In this document: positions 54,754-62,620 of the stretch, piece after piece | How the letters are laid out: each line of letters begins with the position of its first letter | Numbering within the stretch: position 1 is the first letter of the stretch | Source: Eubacterium sp. AF16-48 | GTDB taxonomy: Bacteria; Bacillota; Clostridia; Lachnospirales; Lachnospiraceae | NCBI RefSeq assembly: GCF_003479405.1 | Contig: NZ_QUHB01000004.1 | Location: 1-64,000, forward strand | Length of the DNA: 64,000 bases | Reading direction: 5' to 3' | The notes under the pieces: generated by a model | What the model was told of the DNA's origin: nothing | The model's database searches: none | The model's input: only the letters and a program-made list of their open reading frames with translations | Translations under genes and position numbers: made by a program

Positions 54754-56334
54754 ATGACGGTATTAGAAGAAGTTGTGAAAATGAATAGGCCGCCTGTTTT
54801 ATTTATAGGTTCAGGGATACCAAAAAGATATTTATACAAATATCCATCATGGCAGGAATTATTGGAAATGTCATTTGCAAAATTTGAACAAGATCCGTTT
54901 CAGTATCAAAAACATATTGATAGCTGTAAGAGAAAAAATATGTCAGATTTTGAAACTAATATATATATGGGGAGTCTTATTGAAAATGAGTTTAATAATG
55001 CTTTTTTTGACAGAAAAATAAGAATGAACATAGGAAATAAGAATAACCCAAGCTGGGTAAAAAGAGGGATTTCTCCGTATAAAATGTATTTAGCAGATTT
55101 TTTTAAAAAACAAAAGTTAAATCGTTCTCCTAAATTGCAAGAAGAATTACTAAAATTAAAAAATCTAAAAAATAAAGTATCAGCAATTATAACAACAAAT
55201 TATGATACTTTTTTAGAAAAATATGTCTTTCCAAATGACTTCAAAGTATTTGTAAGACAACATGAATTGTTTTCAGCAGACAGTTATGATATAGCAGAAA
55301 TATATAAAATACATGGTAGCGCAACAGATGCAAGATCAATAGTTATAACAGAGGATGATTATAATAAATTTAAAGAATCAAGAAAATTGATAATTGCTAA
55401 AATGTTAACCTTATTTGCAGAGGCTCCAATTATTTTTATGGGGTATTCGTTTACAGATGAAAATATAAAAGAAATTATAGAAGAATTTTTAAGTTGTTTA
55501 TCTGAGGCACAGTTAGAAGGGATAAGAAAGCACTTTATTTTTATTAGTTATAAAAAAGATGAAACAGAATTAATTGAAATTAAGAGAACAGTTATGACAA
55601 AAAATGGAACAGAAATTCCGTTTATAGAAATACAGACAGACAATTTTGGATTGGTATACGATAAATTGTCAGAAATTACACCAGGAATTTCACCTATAAG
55701 AGTGAGAGAAACAAGAAGAGTGGTTAAAACAATTGTAGATCAAAATATGTCTTCTAAAGAAGCAGAATCAATTATTGTAGGAATTGATGATCTTACAGAT
55801 ATGGATTTGTCAGCTAAACCATTAGCTATTGCGATTGGATACAAGGAGAATATATTAAACAAGTATGGATATGGTTTATTAGAAGAAGATTTAATATTTG
55901 AAGATATTATCTTTGATAATAAGAAGTTTGATGCTGAAGCAATGTGCTCGGAGAGGTTTAAGAAAATAGCAATTAATAGATTACTTCCAGTGTTTAAATA
56001 TGCAAAAAATCAGAAAATACCTGAAGATAGCAGATTAGGCAAGTACATAGAAGAACATAATTCTATTAATAAAATAATAGCTAAAAATGTTGTAAAAACA
56101 TTAAAAAATGTTCAGGTATTTGAAACATATGAACAATTATTAGAATGTATGCAAGGGGAGGAAACCTGCAGAAAAGCGGCAATGGCGGTTTTAAAAAATA
56201 TGGATTGGTTAACAGTGGGAGAACTTAGACAGGCATGTGTGTATTTGTTTGAAAATTATAGAAACGAGATTGCAAAAGAAACAAATGCTAAAAGATGCAT
56301 TTTATGTTTAGATTTTAGAGAGAATTATAAATAA
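54754..56334 (+). CDS. SIR2-domain protein, probable NAD-consuming antiphage effector
   Basis: The N-terminal half is SIR2-like: NAD-binding LFIGSGIP (residues 16-23), TTNYD (147-151), and the catalytic His187 in YKIHGSA, with MGYSFTDENI near 229. Proteins of this kind (ThsA, DSR) deplete NAD when phage infect. The C-terminal half (about 310-526) is not recognisable to me. It follows the HindIII-type RM genes with an 11-base gap and an AGGAGG site, in one operon. It ends before a long hairpin. Confidence 0.87.
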   Translation: MTVLEEVVKMNRPPVLFIGSGIPKRYLYKYPSWQELLEMSFAKFEQDPFQYQKHIDSCKRKNMSDFETNIYMGSLIENEFNNAFFDRKIRMNIGNKNNPSWVKRGISPYKMYLADFFKKQKLNRSPKLQEELLKLKNLKNKVSAIITTNYDTFLEKYVFPNDFKVFVRQHELFSADSYDIAEIYKIHGSATDARSIVITEDDYNKFKESRKLIIAKMLTLFAEAPIIFMGYSFTDENIKEIIEEFLSCLSEAQLEGIRKHFIFISYKKDETELIEIKRTVMTKNGTEIPFIEIQTDNFGLVYDKLSEITPGISPIRVRETRRVVKTIVDQNMSSKEAESIIVGIDDLTDMDLSAKPLAIAIGYKENILNKYGYGLLEEDLIFEDIIFDNKKFDAEAMCSERFKKIAINRLLPVFKYAKNQKIPEDSRLGKYIEEHNSINKIIAKNVVKTLKNVQVFETYEQLLECMQGEETCRKAAMAVLKNMDWLTVGELRQACVYLFENYRNEIAKETNAKRCILCLDFRENYK

Positions 56335-56338
56335 AAAG

Positions 56339-56387
56339 AAATGCTAGTAAACCTTTCTTGGTAAAACCAAAAACATTACTAGCATTT
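56339..56387 (+). terminator. Terminator of the RM-SIR2 operon
   Basis: AAATGCTAGTAA (56339-56350) pairs perfectly with TTACTAGCATTT (56376-56387); an inner TTGGT/ACCAA stem fills the loop. The following T-run is short. The remaining gap to 56605 is AT-rich with no ORF. Confidence 0.7.
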
Positions 56388-56605
56388 CCCTTGTTATTAA
56401 AGAACATTTAATGTTCTATGTTCTCATAAATATTATATAATCATTTAAGTAATAATATACTTTTTAATGACTACGCTAATCATACTCTGATAATATAGAA
56501 AAGTCAATGGTTATTTCTAGAATAATTTTGGCAAAAATTGAAAAATTTGAAGAATATATATGTAGAATATAGAAAGAATTAAAAGGAGAGAAATATAAAG
56601 AAAAT

Positions 56606-57079
56606 ATGAAAGGTATTTTTTCACCAAATGGAGTAGGCTCGCTAAAAATCATAAACCAATTAGCAAAAAAAGAATTTGGGAATGAAATTGGAACAGCAAA
56701 TTCATATGTAGAGTTAAAAAGAGATATAATTAAAGTGTTAAGAAAAAAAACAGCAAGAGAGCTTGAAGAAAACAAATTAGCGACTCTCGTAAATATTAAA
56801 AGTATTGAAGAAAATAATTTTAGTGATTTTATTTCAGTGAGGTTTGCATATTGGGGAATGACAATATCTATTGCTATTTTGATGATTGGAAACGTTCCTA
56901 TAAATTCATATTTTAATATGACGAAAAAAACATTTGGCACGTTAGTAGTGACGGGAATTATTATTTTATTAGTTACAATGTCGCGAACAATACATATGCA
57001 ACACGATGAATTAGAGTATTTGAATTTTAAATTAATATGTTTTGATGAAATAATTGGAAACAAAAAAAAGAAATATTAA
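56606..57079 (+). CDS. Small membrane protein of unknown function
   Basis: A 157-residue protein with two transmembrane helices (about residues 77-94 and 105-126) as a hairpin and a helical, charged N-terminus. No motif is recognised. It is the last gene of element 1, behind the SIR2 operon terminator, with AAAAGGAGA upstream of ATG (13 bases). It might be a defence-associated membrane factor or merely an element-maintenance protein. Confidence 0.6.
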   Translation: MKGIFSPNGVGSLKIINQLAKKEFGNEIGTANSYVELKRDIIKVLRKKTARELEENKLATLVNIKSIEENNFSDFISVRFAYWGMTISIAILMIGNVPINSYFNMTKKTFGTLVVTGIIILLVTMSRTIHMQHDELEYLNFKLICFDEIIGNKKKKY

Positions 57080-57090
57080 AAGTGGAATGC

Positions 57091-57109
57091 AGTCGTCAAA
57101 CAGTCGTCA
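57091..57109 (+). other. Right arm-type integrase sites (candidate)
   Basis: Two AGTCGTCA copies (57091-57098, 57102-57109), 11 bases apart, repeat the pattern at 47021-47041 in the same orientation, about 100 bases inside the right end of element 1. Confidence 0.55.
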
Positions 57110-57211
57110 TTTTTCTTTGCAAATAGAAATAATGACAGTACAGACAACCAAAATAAGCAGGAAATGCAATGAAAACTAAATAAAAAACACTAAACAATGA
57201 TGAAATAATTT

Positions 57212-57265
57212 CGTGAAGGTGGACGTACTGTAGGATCAGGACGTGTTGCTACAATCATCGAGTAA
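57212..57265 (+). pseudogene. Second tuf 3'-end copy (attR of element 1, left end of element 2)
   Basis: The segment encodes [17 protein letters not shown] and stop, the EF-Tu C-terminus, with the 11-bp att core at its start. It has no start of its own. As it is followed by a terminator and by element 2's repressor-excisionase-integrase set, just as element 1 begins, it is more likely element 2's own tuf-end copy than the original chromosomal 3' end. Confidence 0.8.
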
Positions 57266-57319
57266 TCACTGACTAATATATATTGAGTACCGCAAGGTAC
57301 ATGTGTCCAAACGTAAGAT

Positions 57320-57350
57320 ACCCCGGAACCGTAAGGTTTCCGGGGTTTTT
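57320..57350 (+). terminator. Terminator after the second tuf-end copy
   Basis: CCCCGGAACC pairs with GGTTTCCGGGG (one bulge), followed by five T. A small GTACC-GCAA-GGTAC hairpin precedes it near 57287. Confidence 0.85.
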
Positions 57351-57466
57351 CTGTTGAGTAAAAAGTTTAAAATAAGGCTGTAAAGAATAGCGAATAAATT
57401 AAAAACAGGCAGGTATGGGAAGAAAATGAAAATCTTCGCATATCTGCCTGTGATACTGTTATGATA

Positions 57467-58081
57467 CTATTTCTGTTCGTTATTGGAAAATTTCTGTGTT
57501 AAAAGTTCATCTCGTTTACGGATTCGTGTCTCAAAATCCAGTTCTTCAATTTCTTTATGGGTGACAGGTTTGGAAGTGTAGTATTCCAACGTCTGCTTTT
57601 TCCACATATCAAACATATCTTTGCCTGTGAAATAAGATTCCAGGCTTTCTCTGTTCTCCTGCAGATCAGCAAGAAAATTACACATATCTGCGTTTAAAGA
57701 ATGTTCAGGATCATTTCCATAAAAGCGAAGTCCGGCATACCATTTCTGTGTTTCTGTTTCTATATCACCGGGAAGTTTATTATTTATATCCAGTTCATAC
57801 CGGAGTTCATTGGATTCATTCATCTGCAGTAAAACCCAAAGAATATCGCTGAGAGTAGAAATCTGTACTTTATTTTCAGATAATCCAAATAACCAGTCCA
57901 GTGAGACATGAAATTTCTGAGCAATAGTCAATAACACATCATTGGAGGGAGTAACCACACCATTTTCATAACTGGATAAAGTTGACTGACGTATACCAAT
58001 AGCTGCGGAAAAGTTTTTTTGATTCATCTTCAGATCAGTTCGCAGCTCTTTTATTTTTTCTGAAATAGATGATTCCTGCAT
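57467..58081 (-). CDS. XRE-family repressor of element 2
   Basis: A 205-residue protein with an N-terminal HTH (residues about 6-60: IKELRTDLKMNQKNFSAAIGI, STLSSYENGVV) and a helical C-terminal region of unknown fold. I start at the ATG ending at 58081 because AAGGAGG lies eight bases upstream; a longer form from 58138 lacks one. It is divergent from the excisionase, with operator-like TATCA...TGATA repeats between them, and is the probable lysogeny-type repressor of element 2. Confidence 0.88.
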   Translation of the reverse strand: MQESSISEKIKELRTDLKMNQKNFSAAIGIRQSTLSSYENGVVTPSNDVLLTIAQKFHVSLDWLFGLSENKVQISTLSDILWVLLQMNESNELRYELDINNKLPGDIETETQKWYAGLRFYGNDPEHSLNADMCNFLADLQENRESLESYFTGKDMFDMWKKQTLEYYTSKPVTHKEIEELDFETRIRKRDELLTQKFSNNEQK

Positions 58082-58113
58082 ATTATCCACCTCCTTAAAA
58101 GCTATGATTAGTA

Positions 58114-58217
58114 TATCACAAATGATAAAAATCAACAATATAGAAAAATATCATTCATGATGATAAAAATTATTGACAATGATTATTTAAAATGATATAG
58201 TATCAGTGAAAATGATA
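58114..58217 (+). promoter_or_regulatory. Excisionase promoter and operators of element 2
   Basis: TTGACA (58173-58178) and TATAGT (58196-58201), 17-base spacer. Inverted pairs of TATCA and TGATA lie at 58114-58127, 58149-58165 and 58201-58217 and fit a dimeric XRE repressor. The sequence differs from the operators of element 1, so the two repressors probably do not cross-talk. Confidence 0.7.
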
Positions 58218-58240
58218 ATTATAGACAAGGAGGAAATGAT

Positions 58241-58435
58241 ATGCAGAGACAGAACTATATGATTACAGCGGAAGAAGTTGCAGAGAGCATGGGGATTTCA
58301 CTTGGATATGCTTACAAGCTGCTTCGCAAACTGAACAAAGAGCTTGCAGATCAGGGATATGTAACCGTTGCGGGCAAGATACCGAGGGCATTCTGGGAAA
58401 AGAAATTTTATGGATATTCCCAGATTGCAATGTAA
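58241..58435 (+). CDS. Excisionase-like small HTH protein of element 2
   Basis: A 64-residue protein (MITAEEVAESMGISLGYAYKLLRKLNKELADQGYVTVAGKIPRAFWEKKFYG) of the same family as the element 1 gene: the LNKELA..GY..VAGKIP core is nearly identical. AAGGAGG lies six bases before the ATG. It precedes the integrase by 14 bases. Confidence 0.85.
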   Translation: MQRQNYMITAEEVAESMGISLGYAYKLLRKLNKELADQGYVTVAGKIPRAFWEKKFYGYSQIAM

Positions 58436-58449
58436 GGGGGTGAGAAAGT

Positions 58450-59421
58450 ATGGCAGCATACAAAGATGAAGAAAGAGGAACCTGGTATGTTTCATTTTAT
58501 TATGAGGACTGGACAGGAGCCAAAAAGCGAAAAGTAAAAAGAGGATTCCGCACTAAGAAAGAAGCATTAAATTTTGAAGCGGAGTATAAAAGAACAGCGA
58601 AAGCAGACATGGATATGACAATGGGAGAGTTTGTAGAAGTCTACTTCCGAGACAAGTCTCAGTCATTGAAGGACAGGAGTATCAAGAACAAAAGAGATAC
58701 GATGAATGCTCAACTGTTACCGTATTTTAAGGACAGACCGATGAACAGTATCACACCAGCAGAGATTATCCAGTGGCAGAATACGATTATTGAAAAAGGA
58801 TATTCAGATGATTATCTGAAAACAATACAGAATCAGATGACGGCATTGTTTAATCATGCGAAGAATATCTACAATCTGGCAGATAATCCTTGTGACAAAG
58901 TAAAACGTATGGGAAAGACTTCAAAAAAGAAAATGAAGTTTTGGACAATTGAAGAATATCGGCAGTTTATGACCGGAATAGAACCGGGAAGCAAATATTA
59001 TGTGCTGTTTGAATTATTATTCTGGACAGGAGCGAGAGAAGGCGAAGCACTCAGCATTACACCTGCTGACATTGATTTTGAAAAGAATCTACTTCATATC
59101 AATAAAACTTACTACCGTATGCATGGAGAGGACGTGATTACATCTCCCAAAACAGAAGAATCGAACCGTACGATTTCCATACCGGAATTTCTGAAAAAAG
59201 AGATTCAGGACTATATTAGCAGACTGTATGAGTTGCCCGAAGATGAACGGATTTTTCCAATGGTTCATGAAGCGGTACAGCATAAGTTAAAACAGGTGGT
59301 TCAAAAGACCGGAGTAAAAAAGATAAGAGTACACGACATTCGTCACCCGTATGTCAAGCCCAAGACAAAAAAATTTATAACTTTTTTTGAAGTTTTTGGG
59401 CAGCTTCATAGCTGCCCATAG
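58450..59421 (+). pseudogene. Truncated tyrosine integrase of element 2
   Basis: Homologous to the element 1 integrase over 300 residues (GTWYVSFYYEDWTGAKKRKVKRGFRTKKEALNF ... KIRVHDIRH). It then departs at about 59347-59356 and ends with 22 unrelated residues, lacking the GHxxxxxT box and nucleophile Tyr. The break coincides with the end of element 3. It is therefore inactive. Confidence 0.88.
59398..59417. other. Perfect hairpin near the element 3 end
   Basis: GGGCAGCT pairs with AGCTGCCC around a TCAT loop. No T-run follows on either strand, so it is a weak terminator or a structured end region downstream of the last recombinase gene. Confidence 0.55.
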
Positions 59422-59444
59422 CTGTTTCAAATGGGTGTTCACGG

Positions 59445-60986
59445 TTATACCTCCTTTTCGGATTCCTTAGTTTCTAAGAAATCCTGTGTTGCATATTCAA
59501 TCTCAATCCGATCTCCTGGAAAGACGTAAACTTTGTTGATAAGCCGGTCAATCAGAGCTTTTGTCAGAATGTTGGCGTTTCCGACTTCCTGCACAATTTC
59601 CTGTTGTTTCAGCTTAATCTCATAATCACTTTTTATCTGCTTTGTCTGTGCAGTGATGACAGCATGAACATTTTTGGCTTGTACCAGTTCCGTGTCATAA
59701 ACCGCTTTTCGTGTTCGATAGGTTTCCAAATCAATCTCTCCGAGTGCATACTGCTCATAAAGATGCCGCTTGCTGTCTTGAATAGAACGGAGTTTTTCTT
59801 CATGTTCGGCCTGCTGGACTGTCTGCAAATCCAATTTATCCTTATTGCTATCAATTCCCAATGCCGGACACATTTGAGCCCGAATTGTTTCAAATACAAC
59901 CTGCTCCAGATCTGCCATCTTTATGCGCACACCATGACAAGGAAGCGTTTCAGCCACCTCGGAATGACGGCAATAAAACCACGCACCATTTCGTAGAGAC
60001 ATTGCATGATCGCAGCATCCACAGAATACCTTACCACGGAGCAGATAATCACGCGGCTTTTTATTTAACAGAGAGAAACGCTTAATAGAAGCATTGGCTT
60101 TCTCAAATAGATCCACACTTACAATAGCCGGATGATGGTTCGGTATTTTGAACCACTCACTTTCATCCTTTAACTGTGTATGTCGGCTGCCAATCTCTTT
60201 TACCTTTCTCTTGCCAATTACATAGGTACCGATATATCTTTGATCTTCTAAAATACGCAGGACCGTTGATGTACTCCAAACGCCGTTTGTTCGGGAAACA
60301 TTGTAATAGTCCTTGCCTTTAAGTTTGCGATATTCCCCAGGGGTGGGGATATTCATAGCATACAATCTTCTTGTGATCTCGGCTGCGGTGTTGCCTTCAG
60401 ACGCCCATTGAAATATCATCTGCACATTCGGGGCAACATCCTCGTCCGGTTCCATACGTCCGTCTGCACTCTTGCGATAGCCGTAAGGACAGATGACACT
60501 CTGATATTCTCCACGACGCATCTTTGCGTATTTTGCACTTTTGGTTTTCATGGACATATCCCGGCTATAACACTCGCTAATAAGATACTTGAAAGCAATA
60601 TCAATCCCTCCGGTATCACCTTTGAAATTAGCCGTGTCAAAATCATCACTGACGGAAATAAAACGGGTGTGGTAAAGAGGAAATACCCGCTCAATAAAAT
60701 AGCCGGTTTCAATGCTGTTACGTCCAAATCGGGAAAGGTCTTTTACAATAATACAGTTGATCTTTCCAGCCTGAACCATTGTTAAAAGTTCCTGCACCGC
60801 CGGACGCTCAAAGTTTGTCCCTGTATGACCATTGTCAATAAATTCCAAAATCTCACTGTTATCCCATTCCGGCAGAGACATAGCTTTTTCACGAAGAATC
60901 AGTTTTTGATTTGGTATACTCAAACTTTCGGTTTTGAAATCTTCCACAGAAAGACGGATATAAAGGGCAATCACATAGTTGCGCAC
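59445..60986 (-). CDS. Large serine recombinase (third of three)
   Basis: A 513-residue recombinase: the resolvase catalytic domain has YIRLSVED with nucleophile Ser13 and LSRFGRNSIETGYFIE, then a recombinase domain (about 160-270) and a zinc-ribbon region (FCGCCDHAMSLRNGAWFYCRHS), and coiled coil. It starts at GTG and overlaps the preceding gene by 16 bases. It is nearest to the element end at about 59350. Confidence 0.93.
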   Translation of the reverse strand: MRNYVIALYIRLSVEDFKTESLSIPNQKLILREKAMSLPEWDNSEILEFIDNGHTGTNFERPAVQELLTMVQAGKINCIIVKDLSRFGRNSIETGYFIERVFPLYHTRFISVSDDFDTANFKGDTGGIDIAFKYLISECYSRDMSMKTKSAKYAKMRRGEYQSVICPYGYRKSADGRMEPDEDVAPNVQMIFQWASEGNTAAEITRRLYAMNIPTPGEYRKLKGKDYYNVSRTNGVWSTSTVLRILEDQRYIGTYVIGKRKVKEIGSRHTQLKDESEWFKIPNHHPAIVSVDLFEKANASIKRFSLLNKKPRDYLLRGKVFCGCCDHAMSLRNGAWFYCRHSEVAETLPCHGVRIKMADLEQVVFETIRAQMCPALGIDSNKDKLDLQTVQQAEHEEKLRSIQDSKRHLYEQYALGEIDLETYRTRKAVYDTELVQAKNVHAVITAQTKQIKSDYEIKLKQQEIVQEVGNANILTKALIDRLINKVYVFPGDRIEIEYATQDFLETKESEKEV

Positions 60987-62620
60987 GGTTCCACCGCCTT
61001 TCCCTGAAATTCATTTTTGAAACGGAAGGTTACATGAATATTCCGCTCGTGGTCGATCTCAATTCGTTCAATGAGCCGTTCAATCAGTTCTGCAGTCAGT
61101 ACATGATCCTGTGCCAGTGTTTTTGCATCCTTTTCCATTGCACGGTATCTGGCAAGCTGGTTGTCCAGGGAGTCCATAGATTTTTCAAATACTTCAATCT
61201 CACCAGACAGAGCATTGATAGCATGTTCATAATCCGCTTTCAATTCAAAGTATTCGTCATTTGTCAAAATACCCTGTACAAAATTTTCATATAGGCCACG
61301 GATCAGCCGGCGTGTTTTTTCAATTTCCTGTCGTTTGGCCGACATCTGAATTTTCAGCTTATCTTTTTCCTGTTTTTGTCTTGCCTCCAACTGAAAGAGT
61401 GGCAGCGACATTCCCAGCGCAACTGTCAGCTCTTTTTCAAGAATATCCGTAACAGTAGAAATCAGTTCTTTCTCCTGTATCATCGCACCTTTGCAGCTAT
61501 CTTTTTCTACCCGGCTGTTTGTAAGGCAGTGGAACCAGTAAGTGTCGGGTCCTTTCCGGCGCTCGGCGCGTTGCCTGTGAAGGCTTCTGCCACAATCAGT
61601 ACAGAACACTTTACCTTTGAAAATGTTTGGTGTGTAGGGACGTTTTGGAGTTGCTTTGCTTTCTTCACAGATCTGTTTTCTGTATTCCTGAACTGCATGA
61701 AACAACTCATGGCTGATGATCGGTTCATGGGTGCATTTTACAATAATCAGATTATCTTCTCCAGCCTTGACCTGCTGATGATCTACAATCTTTGTTTTCC
61801 CTTGCACCAGATCGCCTGTATAAACTTCGCTTTCTAAGATTTTCATCACTGTACGGGTCTGCCATTTGCCGCTTCCGATCAGTCCCGGACTGGTAATCTC
61901 GCCAGTGGTCTTTTTATAATGGCTCGGTGCCGGAATCCCCATCTCATTTAGGTTGCGGACAATCCGGTTCAGTGCCACATGTTCATGTGCCCATTCAAAA
62001 ATCTGTTTTACTACAGGGGCAGTATTTTCATCAATCAGAAGTTTATGGCAATCATCCGGGTCTTTCCTGTAACCGTAAGGTGCCCGTGCACCAATATAGT
62101 CGCCATCTTTCATAGCCTGCCGCGCCTGTGCTTTGATTTTTCGCCCAATGTCCAGAGCATAGGCTTCATTGATCATATTTTTCAAAGGCAGCATGATACC
62201 GCCATGAAGATTTCCGGAATCCGCTGTGTCAAACTGATCCGTAACAGCAATGAACCGAACATTATGCGCATGAAAATATTGTTCGATATAATAACCTGTG
62301 TCAATAGAATTTCGCCCTAATCGGGAAAGATCCTTAACAATCACACAGTTAATGTGGCCTGCTTCAATATCAGATAGCATTTGCTGAAATCCAGGGCGGT
62401 GAAAATTTGTCCCTGTTGCTCCGTTGTCGATATAAGTATCATACACAACGAAGTCCGGTTTATCTGAAAGAAAGTCATTCAGTACCAACTTTTGGTTTTC
62501 TACTGAGCAGCCCCGCTTTTTGTTATCCTCCACAGAAAGACGGATATACAGAGCCACATGTACATACAAAGATGGTGCCGGCATGGGAGCTGCCGTCTGT
62601 TTTCTGCTTTTTCTTGCCAT
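60971..62620 (-). CDS. Large serine recombinase (second of three)
   Basis: A 549-residue recombinase with the catalytic Ser29 in YIRLSVEDNKK after a 20-residue leader, then LSRLGRNSIDTGYYIEQ, a recombinase domain and a zinc ribbon (CTDCGRSL...WFHC). It ends 16 bases into the next gene and begins directly before the stop of the upstream recombinase, so the three are in one operon. Roles of the three enzymes in excision and integration cannot be assigned. Confidence 0.93.
   Translation of the reverse strand: MARKSRKQTAAPMPAPSLYVHVALYIRLSVEDNKKRGCSVENQKLVLNDFLSDKPDFVVYDTYIDNGATGTNFHRPGFQQMLSDIEAGHINCVIVKDLSRLGRNSIDTGYYIEQYFHAHNVRFIAVTDQFDTADSGNLHGGIMLPLKNMINEAYALDIGRKIKAQARQAMKDGDYIGARAPYGYRKDPDDCHKLLIDENTAPVVKQIFEWAHEHVALNRIVRNLNEMGIPAPSHYKKTTGEITSPGLIGSGKWQTRTVMKILESEVYTGDLVQGKTKIVDHQQVKAGEDNLIIVKCTHEPIISHELFHAVQEYRKQICEESKATPKRPYTPNIFKGKVFCTDCGRSLHRQRAERRKGPDTYWFHCLTNSRVEKDSCKGAMIQEKELISTVTDILEKELTVALGMSLPLFQLEARQKQEKDKLKIQMSAKRQEIEKTRRLIRGLYENFVQGILTNDEYFELKADYEHAINALSGEIEVFEKSMDSLDNQLARYRAMEKDAKTLAQDHVLTAELIERLIERIEIDHERNIHVTFRFKNEFQGKAVEPCATM

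Larger units (their letters stand above)
46882..57222. mobile_element. Integrative mobilizable element 1, integrated in tuf 3' end
   Basis: An approximately 10.3-kb element bounded by identical 11-bp cores CGTGAAGGTGG (46882-46892 and 57212-57222). It carries a repressor, excisionase, tyrosine integrase, VapE-type helicase, an iteron-like region, MobV relaxase, and a HindIII-type restriction-modification plus SIR2 cargo. It has no conjugation (type IV secretion) genes, so it must be mobilised by another element. Its left end supplies a replacement tuf 3' end and terminator. Confidence 0.85.
57212..59356. mobile_element. Left part of element 2, tandem tuf-targeting element (interrupted)
   Basis: Layout equals element 1: tuf-end copy, terminator, divergent XRE repressor, excisionase, integrase. 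The integrase is cut at about 59347-59356 by element 3; the remainder should lie beyond the right side of element 3, outside the window. Confidence 0.75.

Noticed and set aside
46882..57222. Full conjugative element or prophage
   Set aside because: There are no type IV secretion, coupling, capsid or tail genes. A relaxase with integrase fits a mobilisable element.
57212..57265. A second complete tuf gene
   Set aside because: Only the last 17 codons and stop are present; no G domain lies upstream.
61376..61837. Plus-strand open frames across the serine recombinase genes (also 59604-59996, 62882-63445)
   Set aside because: These are shadows of the three clear minus-strand recombinases; none has an RBS or a known domain.
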